DNA of 63,509 bases, from contig DPDV01000018.1 of assembly GCA_003534295.1 (NCBI GenBank), positions 448 to 63,956 on the forward strand. The letters run 5' to 3'. Made by a program: the position numbers and the translations under genes. Below are positions 16,982-25,939 of this stretch, one piece after another (position 1 is the stretch's first letter; each line of letters starts with the position of its first letter). This DNA comes from Clostridiales bacterium. GTDB lineage: Bacteria > Bacillota > Clostridia > TANB77 > CAG-508. Below the pieces are notes generated by a model, which was not told where the DNA came from, made no database searches, and worked only from the letters and a program-made list of their open reading frames with translations.

Positions 16982-19179
16982 ATGGATAAAGATATATTTA
17001 TTGAAGAAGAAAAAAAGTTGGCAGAGACAATATGTAGAATTGACGAGGAAGAAAAACAAATGGAAAGTAGATTATCAACCTCATATAATGTAAATGATAT
17101 AGCAAAAGGATTTGTAATGCAAATGTATGCTAAAAAAATAAATGATATAAAAAAGATAAGTACAAAGCCTTATTTCGCAAGAATGGACTATAAAGAGAAC
17201 AATAGAAAAAAAGAAAGTTTCTACATAGGTAAAATATCAATAATAGATAGTAAAACATTGGAACCAATTGTAGTTGATTGGAGAGCGCCAATTGCAAATT
17301 TGTATTATGAAGGAAGAATAGGAAAAGCAAGTTATAAGGTATTGGATGAAGAAATATTTGGAGAAATATTTTTAAAAAGACAATTTATAATAGAAGAAAG
17401 AAAACTTAAGAAGTATGTTGATATAGATGTTACGGGTAATGATGTATTATTAGAAAATGCACTTGAGGAAAAAGCAGATGATAGGTTGAAAAATATTGTT
17501 GCTACTATACAAGATGAACAGAACAAAATTATCAGGGCACCAATAAATAAACCATTAATTGTTCAAGGCGTTGCGGGTAGTCGGGAAAACGACTATTGCA
17601 CTTCATAGAATAGCATATTTAATATACAATTATGAAAAGGAATTTAAACCAGAAGAATTTATGATAATCGCACCAAATAGGTTTTTCTTAGACTATATTT
17701 CTAGTATCCTACCAGATTTAGGAGTAAATGATGTTAAACAATATACTTTTGAGGATTTTGCATATGACGTAATAGGAAAAAAATTAAAAATTCCGGACAG
17801 CAATGAAAAACTAGTGCAGATAGTAAATAATATGATAGACGGAAAATATAAAGAAAAAATAGATATTGTGCTAAAAGAATCAAAGTTTAAGTCATCAATT
17901 AAATTTAAAATATATATTGACAGATACTTAAAAGAAGTTGAACAAAAATATATACCAAAAGAAAACTTTGAATATAACGGATATAACATTATGAACTATA
18001 AGGACATTAATGAATTGTTTTTAAAAACATATAGTAATTATAATTTTAAAAACCGAATAAATGAGATAGAAAAACATTTGGCAACAGAATTTAGAAAAAA
18101 ATCTAAAGAAATTATAGAGAATTTAAAAAATCAAAGAACCAGAGCTATAGAAAATCTACAGGGAGAAAAGCGTATACAAGTATTCGAACAATATGCTAAA
18201 GAAATAGAAATGGTTGAAAAAAAGTATATGAAAATCATAAAAGAGTATTTGAATAAAATACAAAATAAAGATTGTATAGAGTATTATAAGGACTTTTTAG
18301 AAAATTATTTTATGCAATATACTTTCAACGACAATGCAGATGATGTATCACAATATTTAAAAGATACTACATTAGTAAATATAAAAAACAACGAGTTTGC
18401 ATTTGAAGATTTAGCTCCACTCATGTATATTCAATATAAAACATTTGGTATAAAGGACAAATGCCAAATAAAGCATGTTGTAATAGACGAAGCTCAGGAT
18501 TATGGTGAGTTTCAATTTGACGTGCTAAAAAGTATTTTAAAAAGCAATTCTATGACAATTTTGGGAGATATAGCTCAGGGAGTACATTTTTACAGAGGAA
18601 TTGAAAATTGGAAAAGATTTATAGATGTTGAATTTAAAGACGTAAGTGTTACATATACTACATTGAAAAAAACTTATAGAACTACAAAAGAAATTATGAA
18701 AATTGCAAACAAGGTTATTAATAATCTTCCAGATTACGAAAAAGAATTTATTGTTTTGGGAGAGCCAGTCATAGACAGGAAAAACTCCGTTTATTGCAAG
18801 CATATAGAAGAAGGCTCACTAATAAAGAATATTAATGAAAGAATAATGGAACACAAAAAAAAACGGTTATAAATCAATTGCCATAATAGGAAAAGACATA
18901 AAAGAGTGTAAAGAAATTGAAAAACAGATAAGTAAGATAAGAGAGGATGTAAAATTGATACAGGGAAAAGACTCAAAATATAATGCAGGAATATCAGTTG
19001 TTCCGTCATATCTAGCAAAAGGACTGGAATTTGACTGTGTAATAATTGCAAATGCCAATAATGAAAGATATAGTAATAATTCATTAGATATTAAGCTATT
19101 ATATGTTGCTATTACGAGGGCAATGAGCAAGTTAGATATATTTTACACGAATACAAAATCAAAAATACTTCCTTGCTAA
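16982..19179 (+). pseudogene. helD: HelD-like superfamily 1 helicase, two frameshifts
   Basis: ATG 16982 follows GGGGAGG. The reading is continuous as HelD once two single-base insertions are removed. The N-terminal coiled coil and GKISIIDSKTLEPIVVDWRA segment (HelD signature) are in frame 1. An extra C at 17582 breaks the Walker A loop (QGVAGS then GKTTIALHRIAYL). An extra A in the A9 run at 18855-18863 breaks the C-terminal UvrD-like part, which resumes with YKSIAIIGKDIKEC and ends VAITRAMSKLDIFYTNTKSK. Walker B VVIDEAQDYGEFQ and GDIAQGVHFYRG are intact. HelD recycles stalled RNA polymerase. The repaired protein of about 731 residues is of family length, so recent decay or sequencing error are both possible. 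Confidence 0.85.
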
Positions 19180-19331
19180 ATAAGAATTTCAACAAAATAT
19201 ATTTTATAATGCACCAAAATTTCAGCTTTTTTGGTCAGCTATCTAAAAAATAGTTACATCTATCAGCAAAACATGTAAAAGTATATTCAATAAAATCAAA
19301 TTTTGTTATAATAATATCAAGGAGGCAGAAA

Positions 19332-19796
19332 ATGAATATTAAAGTACGTACAAATATATCAAGTGAATTTCAAGATATTGAAATTTGCATAAATGCGCCG
19401 GAAAGAAATGAAATTGTTCAAACATTAGAAAACGAATTATTATCTAAATCTTTAAAATCTATACAACAAATTGTAGCAATGCAAGACAATGATATTTTTA
19501 TAATTAATGTGTCAGATATAATATTATTTTTTGGTGAAGAAAAAAACAATTTTTGCAAAACAAAAGATGGTATCTATAAAATAAAAGAAAGATTGTATTA
19601 TCTTGAAGAAGTTCTACCTACAAAAGAATTTGTTAGAATATCAAATTCTGCAATTATAAACATAAATCATGTAAAGTGCTTTAATACTAGCATTGTTGGA
19701 AAAATTAAAGTTAAATTCAAAGACGGAACAGAGGAAGATGTCTCAAAGAGAAGAACAACGGAAATTATGAGGTTTTTAAAAGAGAGGAGGATGTAG
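19332..19796 (+). CDS. LytTR-domain DNA-binding regulator
   Basis: A 154-residue protein with a short N-terminal helical region and a C-terminal LytTR domain (about 55-150; signature EFVRISNSAIININHVKCF). There is no receiver domain, so it belongs to the stand-alone LytTR type that is usually controlled by a membrane partner encoded next door. AAGGAGG precedes the ATG. The next gene begins 1 nt after its stop, so the two are translationally linked. Confidence 0.88.
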   Translation: MNIKVRTNISSEFQDIEICINAPERNEIVQTLENELLSKSLKSIQQIVAMQDNDIFIINVSDIILFFGEEKNNFCKTKDGIYKIKERLYYLEEVLPTKEFVRISNSAIININHVKCFNTSIVGKIKVKFKDGTEEDVSKRRTTEIMRFLKERRM

Positions 19797-19797
19797 A

Positions 19798-20460
19798 ATG
19801 GAAAAACAAGAAAGAAAAATTTCATTAAAAAAGTTATTATTAACAATTTTATGCACAACTATAGTTTCGATATTTGTTGGAAATACAGTATTATTAGTGG
19901 ATACAGTACCTCAATGGTTAGAAACGGAAAAAATACTTAGTATAAATAGGAATTCAAAATATTTAATTGAAATTGGCGAAAACAATCAAGATAATGTTAA
20001 GCAATTAGAAGAAAAGTATAAAGAAGAAAGAGCATTATTTGGAGAAAAATACCCTGCAGAAATGATGCACCTTATGCAAATAGCAAATTATTTTACAAAT
20101 AGAATTATAAAAGTATACACATTATCAATTTTAATAGGAGTATCAACAGGTGCTATAATTTATATAATTTCTATACAAAGAGCAAAAGGTAAACAATTAA
20201 TTATCGAACTAATTGTTTCACTTTTAATTGTATTTGGTTTGGTACTTTTCACGAATTTAGGATATGAAACATACATAAATAATCACGTACAAATTTTTAA
20301 TATGACAAAGATAAGAACATCTGCATATATTTATGAACTAGAGATTAAGGACATATTAATTTCATATGTAATTGTTGCTATAGTAATATATATAGGAAAT
20401 ATAATTAGACAAAAGATTTTAACACACAAGTTAAATAAAGAAATTGAAAATAAAAACTAA
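19798..20460 (+). CDS. Four-helix membrane protein partnered with LytTR regulator
   Basis: A 220-residue membrane protein with helices at about 12-33, 105-125, 135-155 and 180-200 and an extracytoplasmic loop (about 35-100). The layout resembles DUF3021-type proteins that accompany stand-alone LytTR regulators and restrain them, but it is longer and I cannot assign the family firmly. The 1-nt spacing to the regulator supports a sensor/antagonist role (inference). Confidence 0.6.
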   Translation: MEKQERKISLKKLLLTILCTTIVSIFVGNTVLLVDTVPQWLETEKILSINRNSKYLIEIGENNQDNVKQLEEKYKEERALFGEKYPAEMMHLMQIANYFTNRIIKVYTLSILIGVSTGAIIYIISIQRAKGKQLIIELIVSLLIVFGLVLFTNLGYETYINNHVQIFNMTKIRTSAYIYELEIKDILISYVIVAIVIYIGNIIRQKILTHKLNKEIENKN

Positions 20461-20505
20461 TGATATAATTAAAATGGAATTGTTTGAATTTAAGGAGGGT
20501 TCAAT

Positions 20506-22143
20506 ATGTTAAAAGATCATCAAATTGAATTCTATGGTAAAATGCTGACAATTTATGCTATTGCTCGAATAGAAGGAATAGAAAGAGTCACATTAAGAAA
20601 ATATTATGATATGTATGGAGATATTTATTTAGCTGTAAATAGATGCAAAGAAATAAGAGAAAAATTAGAAGCAACAAAGATTGAATATAATGGTGAAATG
20701 CTGGCAATTTATGCTATTGCTCAAAGAGAAGGAATAGGAGCAAGCTCATTAAGAAAATATTATGATGAGTATAAAGATATTTATTTAGCTGTAAATAAAT
20801 GCAAAGAAATAAGAAGAAAATTAGAAGAAACAAAGATTGAATATAATGGTGAAATGCTAGCTATGAGAACTATTGCTCAAAGAGTGGGAACAACAGGAGA
20901 CACATTAAAAAGATATTATGAACAAACAGGAGATATCTATGAGGCAATAAAACAATATTACCAAAAAAAGGATGAGTATGAAAGTGGTAGAATCGAATAT
21001 AAAGGCGAATTAAAGTTCTTAAGAACAATAGCTAAAGATGAAGGAGTAGCAGAAACTACATTGCGTAGGTATTACAAAAAATATGGTAATATTGATAAAG
21101 CAGTTTATATGGCAAAAATCCAGAGGAGTAGAAATCAAAAAGTTACAATCAGAAATACAGAATTAAGTTTGTCAGATTTATCAATTGTTTTAGGAATAAA
21201 AGAATCTGAATTGTTAAATATGTTGAATTCTGGAATGAAGATTGATGACATAAAAAAGTTAAAAACTGAAAAACCAAGAAAATCTCCAATGTCAAATAAA
21301 AAATTAGTATTACCTAATGGACAATCGTTACTTGAATATTGTATTGAAAATGGACTGAATTTTTCGTGTATATATTATTCAATTCATACATATGGAAAAA
21401 CAATGGAAGAAGCAATTAAGCATTATAGGGGAAAGGGACAAGAAATCCCATCAAGTTGGATATATGAAAAGTATGGAATATTATTAAAACATTTATTATT
21501 AAACAATAACATCAATAGTCAAAGAGTAGTTTCGTATATGAGAAAAGAAAATATATCTTTAAATGATGCATTGGAAGAATATGTATTAAGAAAAAACTCT
21601 AAAGAAGCAAACGTGGATTATGATTGGATGCACGAATTATATAGTGTATTAACTGATGAAAATATGAAAGATGAATATGATGCCTTCAAGAATACATTTT
21701 ATGTGACTGATCAGGAAGAAGAGTGTATAATAAAGAGCTATGATGAAATTGAAAATTTACAAAGAAAATTATTGCTTTATGAAATAGCAGAAGCATTTAA
21801 AGCAAATGTTTTTGAAGAAACAGAAAAGGAAGAACTATTAAAAATATATGAAGTTACAGAAGATGAAGTGGAAACAATATTTTTAGATTTTTATAATTAC
21901 TTTGAAAATAAAATAAAACTTACTGAAAAAGAACAAAGAAGAAAGGAGGAAATATCAGATATAGCTAAAAAATGGTACTATCTTTCAGGAGATGAGAGAA
22001 AAGATATATTAGATATTAATAATGTTACTAATTATGAACAATCAGTAATTGAGAAACTGTCTCAAAACATTACAAAATATAAAAATATTATTAATGCGAG
22101 AGGTAATAAAAAAATGGAAGGAGTAAGTTTTAATGAAGAATAA
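20506..22143 (+). CDS. Tandem 52-residue repeat protein with HTH-like modules
   Basis: A 545-residue protein whose N-terminal 214 residues are four head-to-tail repeats of exactly 52 residues (starting at 7, 59, 111, 163). Each reads IEYNGEMLA-IYAIAQREGI, then a SLRKYYDEY-type helix, GDIYLAV and a charged linker. A degenerate fifth copy starts at 215. Further copies of the same plan occur around NGQSLLEYCIENGLNFSCIY and in the ISLNDALEEY segment. The IA...EGI...TLRKYY core looks like a helix-turn-helix similar to modular DNA-binding repeats of homing nucleases, but no nuclease domain is seen. The C-terminal third is charged and helical. I recognise no named family. A strong AAGGAGG precedes ATG. 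Confidence 0.7.
   Translation: MLKDHQIEFYGKMLTIYAIARIEGIERVTLRKYYDMYGDIYLAVNRCKEIREKLEATKIEYNGEMLAIYAIAQREGIGASSLRKYYDEYKDIYLAVNKCKEIRRKLEETKIEYNGEMLAMRTIAQRVGTTGDTLKRYYEQTGDIYEAIKQYYQKKDEYESGRIEYKGELKFLRTIAKDEGVAETTLRRYYKKYGNIDKAVYMAKIQRSRNQKVTIRNTELSLSDLSIVLGIKESELLNMLNSGMKIDDIKKLKTEKPRKSPMSNKKLVLPNGQSLLEYCIENGLNFSCIYYSIHTYGKTMEEAIKHYRGKGQEIPSSWIYEKYGILLKHLLLNNNINSQRVVSYMRKENISLNDALEEYVLRKNSKEANVDYDWMHELYSVLTDENMKDEYDAFKNTFYVTDQEEECIIKSYDEIENLQRKLLLYEIAEAFKANVFEETEKEELLKIYEVTEDEVETIFLDFYNYFENKIKLTEKEQRRKEEISDIAKKWYYLSGDERKDILDINNVTNYEQSVIEKLSQNITKYKNIINARGNKKMEGVSFNEE
20524..21147 (+). repeat. Four 156-bp in-frame tandem repeats
   Basis: Units at 20524, 20680, 20836 and 20992 encode the four 52-residue modules. 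Units 1 and 2 are closest in DNA sequence (shared runs such as ATTTATTTAGCTGTAAATA), which suggests recent duplication; units 3 and 4 are more diverged. Confidence 0.8.
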
Positions 22144-22170
22144 TAATTTAAAAACAGGTTATTGATATAT

Positions 22171-22202
22171 TGTTGTTGTGTCAATGATGTGACACAACAA
22201 CA
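22171..22202. terminator. 13-bp perfect hairpin
   Basis: TGTTGTTGTGTCA (22171-22183) pairs exactly with TGACACAACAACA (22190-22202). No clear T run follows on either strand, but it lies between convergent genes and probably acts as a transcription barrier. Confidence 0.55.
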
Positions 22203-22233
22203 TCCCTCAAAAAAGTTTAATATAAATTATTTT

Positions 22234-22809
22234 TTAATTTAATTTTGAGTTTTCTTTATTTCTATTCGAAAAGAAAGCTTTTAACTTACTTAAAAAAACT
22301 TTAAAACCACTTTGCTTATTTATTGGTTCATTAATTATAAAATTTACTTTTTTATATATAACAGTTGGAACTTTTAACTCTGATTCATTATAGACATTTT
22401 TAAATTGGATATTCTCTAAATCTTTTCCACTGTTTCTTAACAAGAATCTTATATATGCAGTACCAATATCTTTATGTTTGTATAAAAATTCAATCCAATC
22501 TTCATCAGCTGAATCTGTAAAACTGCTTTCATTTGATTCGAATTTCTCTATAAATAATCTAGAATATAGTTTATCAACACATTCTTTATAAAATTCTTCT
22601 TTAAATTTTATTTTTGAACCGGGTCTTTTTTGAACAATTTTTGAACACTCATTTTTGTAGTATTCATTTATAAAAAATGCTGATTTAATTTTTAAGATAT
22701 CATTTATATTTGTTATTTGCATATTAGTCTTGTTATCATAAACATTCAAACTTCTTTCGTTATATGAGTATGAATTTAAAATTATATAAATTTCATTGTA
22801 ATCCAACAT
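22234..22809 (-). CDS. Hypothetical protein, 191 aa
   Basis: I recognise no family. ATG 22809 is chosen because GAGGAG lies 6 nt upstream; a start 60 nt further out has no RBS. The protein is charged and soluble, begins MLDYNEIYIILNSYSYNE, and ends in a basic tail (SGFKVFLSKLKAFFSNRNKE) that could be an amphipathic membrane-binding or nucleic-acid-binding helix. It is divergent from the transglutaminase-like gene. Confidence 0.55.
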   Translation of the reverse strand: MLDYNEIYIILNSYSYNERSLNVYDNKTNMQITNINDILKIKSAFFINEYYKNECSKIVQKRPGSKIKFKEEFYKECVDKLYSRLFIEKFESNESSFTDSADEDWIEFLYKHKDIGTAYIRFLLRNSGKDLENIQFKNVYNESELKVPTVIYKKVNFIINEPINKQSGFKVFLSKLKAFFSNRNKENSKLN

Positions 22810-22927
22810 ATTTAACTCCTCAATCTTTAGAATATAATTAATTATATCAATTCTCAAGGTTTTTAACAATAATTAATTGAAGAAATTTTTATTTTATATT
22901 ATAATCTATATGAGGGAGTAAATTAAT

Positions 22928-24247
22928 ATGAATAATGAACAAAAGCAAGTAATAAGGAAAGAAATAGAAGAACATGTTGCCCAAATTTCTTCATATAAAG
23001 AAACAGCAAAAAGAGCTTCTGATATGTCTGGAATAAAAAGATTACTACAATATATGGAATCTTCCACTGCTAGTAAAAATTTTTTTGATAATGTTGATGT
23101 AGATGATTTAATGGCTAAATATGAAGAAGAACTGATTAGAGTGTCCAAAGCACTGGGAAATTCAACATTTCCTAGCAAACAAAAGATGTTAAATTTCTTA
23201 GAATATATTAGAATTAACGGAATGTACGAGAACATAGATATGCGTAATTTTTTTATGTCACAAACTGTAGCTGCTATAAGTCAATCGGGAATTAATATAG
23301 CATTATTAGGTAAAGGTGTTTGTGCATCTCAGGCTAGGTTTTTAAGAGATTTACTACTTACTTCTGGTGAAGAAGCTATTACTAAAAAAGTCTATTTTAT
23401 TGATGAAGATGGAATAATTGAAGACCAACATCTAGTTACATATGCATGTTCATCTAATAATGGTACTAATTTTTTTCTAGATCCTACATGGTATAATGGG
23501 ACTATAAATAGCCTAGAAGGTTCTTTTAATTCTGCTGATATTTCAGAACAACATAGGTCTTTATTATCTATACTAGATGTAACACAAGAAGAAATAGAAT
23601 CAGCTAGAAATAAAGTTCAAGAATATTTAATTGAGAGGTTTCAAATAAAAGATATTTCTACTCAATTAGGTATTGATAAAGCAAGTGATTTAGATAAACA
23701 AATTCGAATGTTAACTTTTATGGAAAAACATTTATCTCCAGCTAGCGGATCATTGAATTGTAGAAGTGTAGTTTTAGGAGATAGAGAAATAGAGTGTGGT
23801 AAACTATTAGAACTATTTTATAAAGCTAATAATATTCCGTATATTTTAAAATGTTCAGGGGATAAGTATAATTCTGCATATATTACTACTATTGATGGAA
23901 TGGAATCTACTATATATCCTAAAGTAGCATTTTTCAGTGATAGGAACAATAATCCACTTTCAAGAAAATTGCACTTTGCAAAAAATAAAAAAGATGAGAA
24001 TCAATATTTGTGGGCATTTTCTGATGAAAGACGACAACAATTTATGACTTCAATTAATAAATCTAGAAAAATAGCCGCTACAGTTATTGTTCCAGGACAA
24101 AAATTAGATACAAATTTAACAACAAATAGACAATTTGCTGACACATTAAAAGTTGATGTTTCTCCTGTTGAAAATTCTGAAAACACCCCAGCTGCTGTAA
24201 CACAAGTAGTTACTCATAATGACACTACTTTAGGATCAGATGAATAA
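22928..24247 (+). CDS. Transglutaminase-like (papain-fold) protein, 439 aa
   Basis: After a helical N-terminus, residues 125-190 show a transglutaminase-core pattern: Cys132 in GKGVCASQARFLRDLL, His168 in EDQHLVTYA and Asp185 in FFLDPTWYN, with spacing and flanking residues like the Cys-His-Asp triad. A second region (about 274-345, LNCRSVVLGDREIECGKLLEL) looks like a weaker echo of the same fold. There is no signal peptide or membrane segment. The C-terminal tail is low complexity (Thr/Asn/Glu). Microbial transglutaminase-core proteins are proteases, peptide cyclases or crosslinkers, and the role here is open. GAGGGAG precedes the ATG and a strong terminator follows. Confidence 0.55.
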   Translation: MNNEQKQVIRKEIEEHVAQISSYKETAKRASDMSGIKRLLQYMESSTASKNFFDNVDVDDLMAKYEEELIRVSKALGNSTFPSKQKMLNFLEYIRINGMYENIDMRNFFMSQTVAAISQSGINIALLGKGVCASQARFLRDLLLTSGEEAITKKVYFIDEDGIIEDQHLVTYACSSNNGTNFFLDPTWYNGTINSLEGSFNSADISEQHRSLLSILDVTQEEIESARNKVQEYLIERFQIKDISTQLGIDKASDLDKQIRMLTFMEKHLSPASGSLNCRSVVLGDREIECGKLLELFYKANNIPYILKCSGDKYNSAYITTIDGMESTIYPKVAFFSDRNNNPLSRKLHFAKNKKDENQYLWAFSDERRQQFMTSINKSRKIAATVIVPGQKLDTNLTTNRQFADTLKVDVSPVENSENTPAAVTQVVTHNDTTLGSDE

Positions 24248-24251
24248 ACTT

Positions 24252-24282
24252 TAAAATGCACGTGATTTACGTGCATTTTATT
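24252..24282 (+). terminator. Terminator of the transglutaminase-like gene
   Basis: AAAATGCACGT and ACGTGCATTTT form a perfect 11-bp stem with loop GATTT at 24252-24278, followed by ATTATTA. Confidence 0.85.
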
Positions 24283-24410
24283 ATTATATTAATATATTTC
24301 TCTTGCTCATATTTTTGTATTATTTCAAATTTATCTATATATTGCTATTACTTCTAATTTGACCTTTTAAATCATATTTTATTTTATTAAATTTTTTTTT
24401 TGAGAACTGC

Positions 24411-24454
24411 ATAGAAAAAGAGTATTAACCAAATTCCTTTGATTAATACTCTTT
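24411..24454 (-). terminator. Chromosomal tRNA-Pro terminator left behind at the distal island end
   Basis: AAAGAGTATTAA (24417-24428) pairs with TTAATACTCTTT (24443-24454); on the minus strand a TTTTT run is part of the stem foot. With a second small dyad (24464-24492) it lies just beyond the outermost att copy, on the side where the tRNA-Pro terminator stood before integration. Confidence 0.55.
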
Positions 24455-24498
24455 CAGACTTTTGCAATTTTATTGAGTTTCCTCAAAATTGCTATCGC

Positions 24499-24512
24499 AT
24501 GGTCGAGGTGAC
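24499..24512. other. att site 1 (outer end of the tRNA-Pro island)
   Basis: ATGGTCGAGGTGAC is identical to 42081-42094, the minus-strand 3' end (acceptor stem and CCA) of the tRNA-Pro gene. The orientation is direct. It is flanked on the left by a minus-strand terminator hairpin, as are the other two copies. Confidence 0.7.
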
Positions 24513-24592
24513 TACCCTTATATCTTTTCAAAGTGCAGTAATATCAATATATTGAAACTTTGTGACTGCACTTTGACTGCATATATAAATTC

Positions 24593-25525
24593 CTATATTT
24601 TCATAAAACATTTTTCTTTTAAAAACTTTTTAATTTTTGTTTTATCTTTTCCCTCATAATAATTAATTAATAAATCTTTATATTCATCTGCTAATTCTGC
24701 TGGAATTACAATAATTCCTTTTCCCTTTGATATTAAATAATGATTTGCAAATATTATAGATGTTCTTTTATTTCCATCTATAAATATTTGTTTTTTCATA
24801 ATATATAATAGAACTTCAATAGCTTTATCTATATCACTTATTTTTTTATTAAATATATCATCTAATTCTTCTTTCATTATGCTTTCTATTGGCAATTCAG
24901 GAGTCCATTTTGTTCCACCAATACTTACTCGAACAGTTCTAATTTTTCCTGCACTATAGTAAAATCCTTCTTGAACAAATTTATTTATTTCGCATAATAA
25001 TGGAAAATTTGTGTCTAACAATATTACATTTTTATTTAATATAAATTCCCAAGCATGTTTCAAATTAATAATTTTCAAAACATCTTCTGAAGACATATTA
25101 TTAATTTTTCCACCTTCTATAATACTTTCTGTATCTGCAAAAGTTGTTGCAATACCTTCTAAAATCGCTTGTTTATAAATAGTATCTACTAAATGTCTTT
25201 TAGCAAAATCTATATTTATTTCTACTTGTGGACTAAGTTCCTCATCAATATAATTAAATTGTTTTAATTGTTTTTCAATTTTCTTAATTTCTTTTTTTAA
25301 TTCTTTTGCTTTAATACTATTATTCAATATTAAATTATATAAATTATCAGAATATTCTCCAACATATTTTGTAAGTAATATTCCATCTTCTCTGTAATGT
25401 ACATATATATATTTATTAGAATTTTTTTCTCTAATCTCAACAGAGCCATATATCAAATCATTCAATTCTTTAGTTAATGTTTGTTTGCTTTGAAGAAGAT
25501 TCATAATTTCATACTTTTCTTCCAT
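24593..25525 (-). CDS. Fic/Doc-family protein with Gln at the catalytic His position
   Basis: A 310-residue protein with a helical N-terminus (about 1-100) and a Fic/Doc domain (about 130-300). The active-site motif reads QIFIDGNKRTSI (246-257). It fits the Doc/Fic consensus HxFxDxNKR except that the catalytic His is Gln246 (codon CAA). Fic enzymes AMPylate targets and Doc phosphorylates EF-Tu, and both need this His, so the protein may be inactive, regulatory or chemically different. AAGGAGTG precedes ATG. No antitoxin gene is adjacent; its upstream region carries paired operator-like repeats. It is part of the decayed outer island segment. Confidence 0.85.
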   Translation of the reverse strand: MEEKYEIMNLLQSKQTLTKELNDLIYGSVEIREKNSNKYIYVHYREDGILLTKYVGEYSDNLYNLILNNSIKAKELKKEIKKIEKQLKQFNYIDEELSPQVEINIDFAKRHLVDTIYKQAILEGIATTFADTESIIEGGKINNMSSEDVLKIINLKHAWEFILNKNVILLDTNFPLLCEINKFVQEGFYYSAGKIRTVRVSIGGTKWTPELPIESIMKEELDDIFNKKISDIDKAIEVLLYIMKKQIFIDGNKRTSIIFANHYLISKGKGIIVIPAELADEYKDLLINYYEGKDKTKIKKFLKEKCFMKI

Positions 25526-25541
25526 AAGATCACTCCTTTAT

Positions 25542-25657
25542 AAATGTGAAACTTTTTGATATATAATCATGTTTTTTGTTTCACATTTATATTATAACAT
25601 AAAACTCAAGAAATGTGAAACATTTTTTGAAATATTTATAAATATTGTTTCACATTT
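25542..25657. promoter_or_regulatory. Two matched inverted-repeat pairs upstream of the Fic-like gene
   Basis: AAATGTGAAAC occurs at 25542-25552 and 25611-25621; its exact complement GTTTCACATTT occurs at 25578-25588 and 25647-25657. Both pairs have the same 25-nt spacing, and the two pairs are 69 bp apart. The block covers the Fic gene promoter and one arm lies within 20 nt of its start codon, so repressor binding is likely. Confidence 0.7.
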
Positions 25658-25750
25658 TTAGAAATTTTATACAAAAAAATACTATTATCTAATATTAGTA
25701 CTATAAAAGTTTAACAAAAATGGTAGCCCAAAAAGTATACACAAAAAAGA

Positions 25751-25939
25751 CTACCTTGAAATACAAAAAATGGTAGTATAAATTTGTTTTTCTTCATCAA
25801 CATTGTATATTTTTACTATGTATTTTTTGCTACTACTATTAATAACAAATATATCATTTATTGTAGTAATTCCTAATTTACGAATATTTTTAATATTCAT
25901 ATTATAATTATCATTTATATTTATTAATAAATCTTTCAT
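25751..25939 (-). pseudogene. N-terminal remnant of a phosphotransferase (APH/choline-kinase-like)
   Basis: A 62-codon frame whose residues 20-46 (IRKLGITTINDIFVINSSSKKYIVKIYN) resemble the nucleotide-binding N-lobe of aminoglycoside-phosphotransferase/homoserine-kinase-type enzymes (variable strand, then K-Y-I-V-K-I-Y). It then loses similarity and stops, so the catalytic lobe is missing. Its ATG overlaps the MazG-like stop by 4 nt, so the pair was once a translationally coupled operon, perhaps a nucleotide or sugar kinase with a housecleaning pyrophosphatase. Confidence 0.45.

Noticed and set aside
20524..21147. Regular 156-bp repeats that could suggest a CRISPR-like or satellite array
   Set aside because: The period is a multiple of three, it is in frame and codes for 52-residue protein modules; there are no unique spacers.
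25542..25657. Four 11-bp copies with even spacing taken as a mini CRISPR array
   Set aside because: The copies alternate in orientation and are too short; they fit operator pairs.
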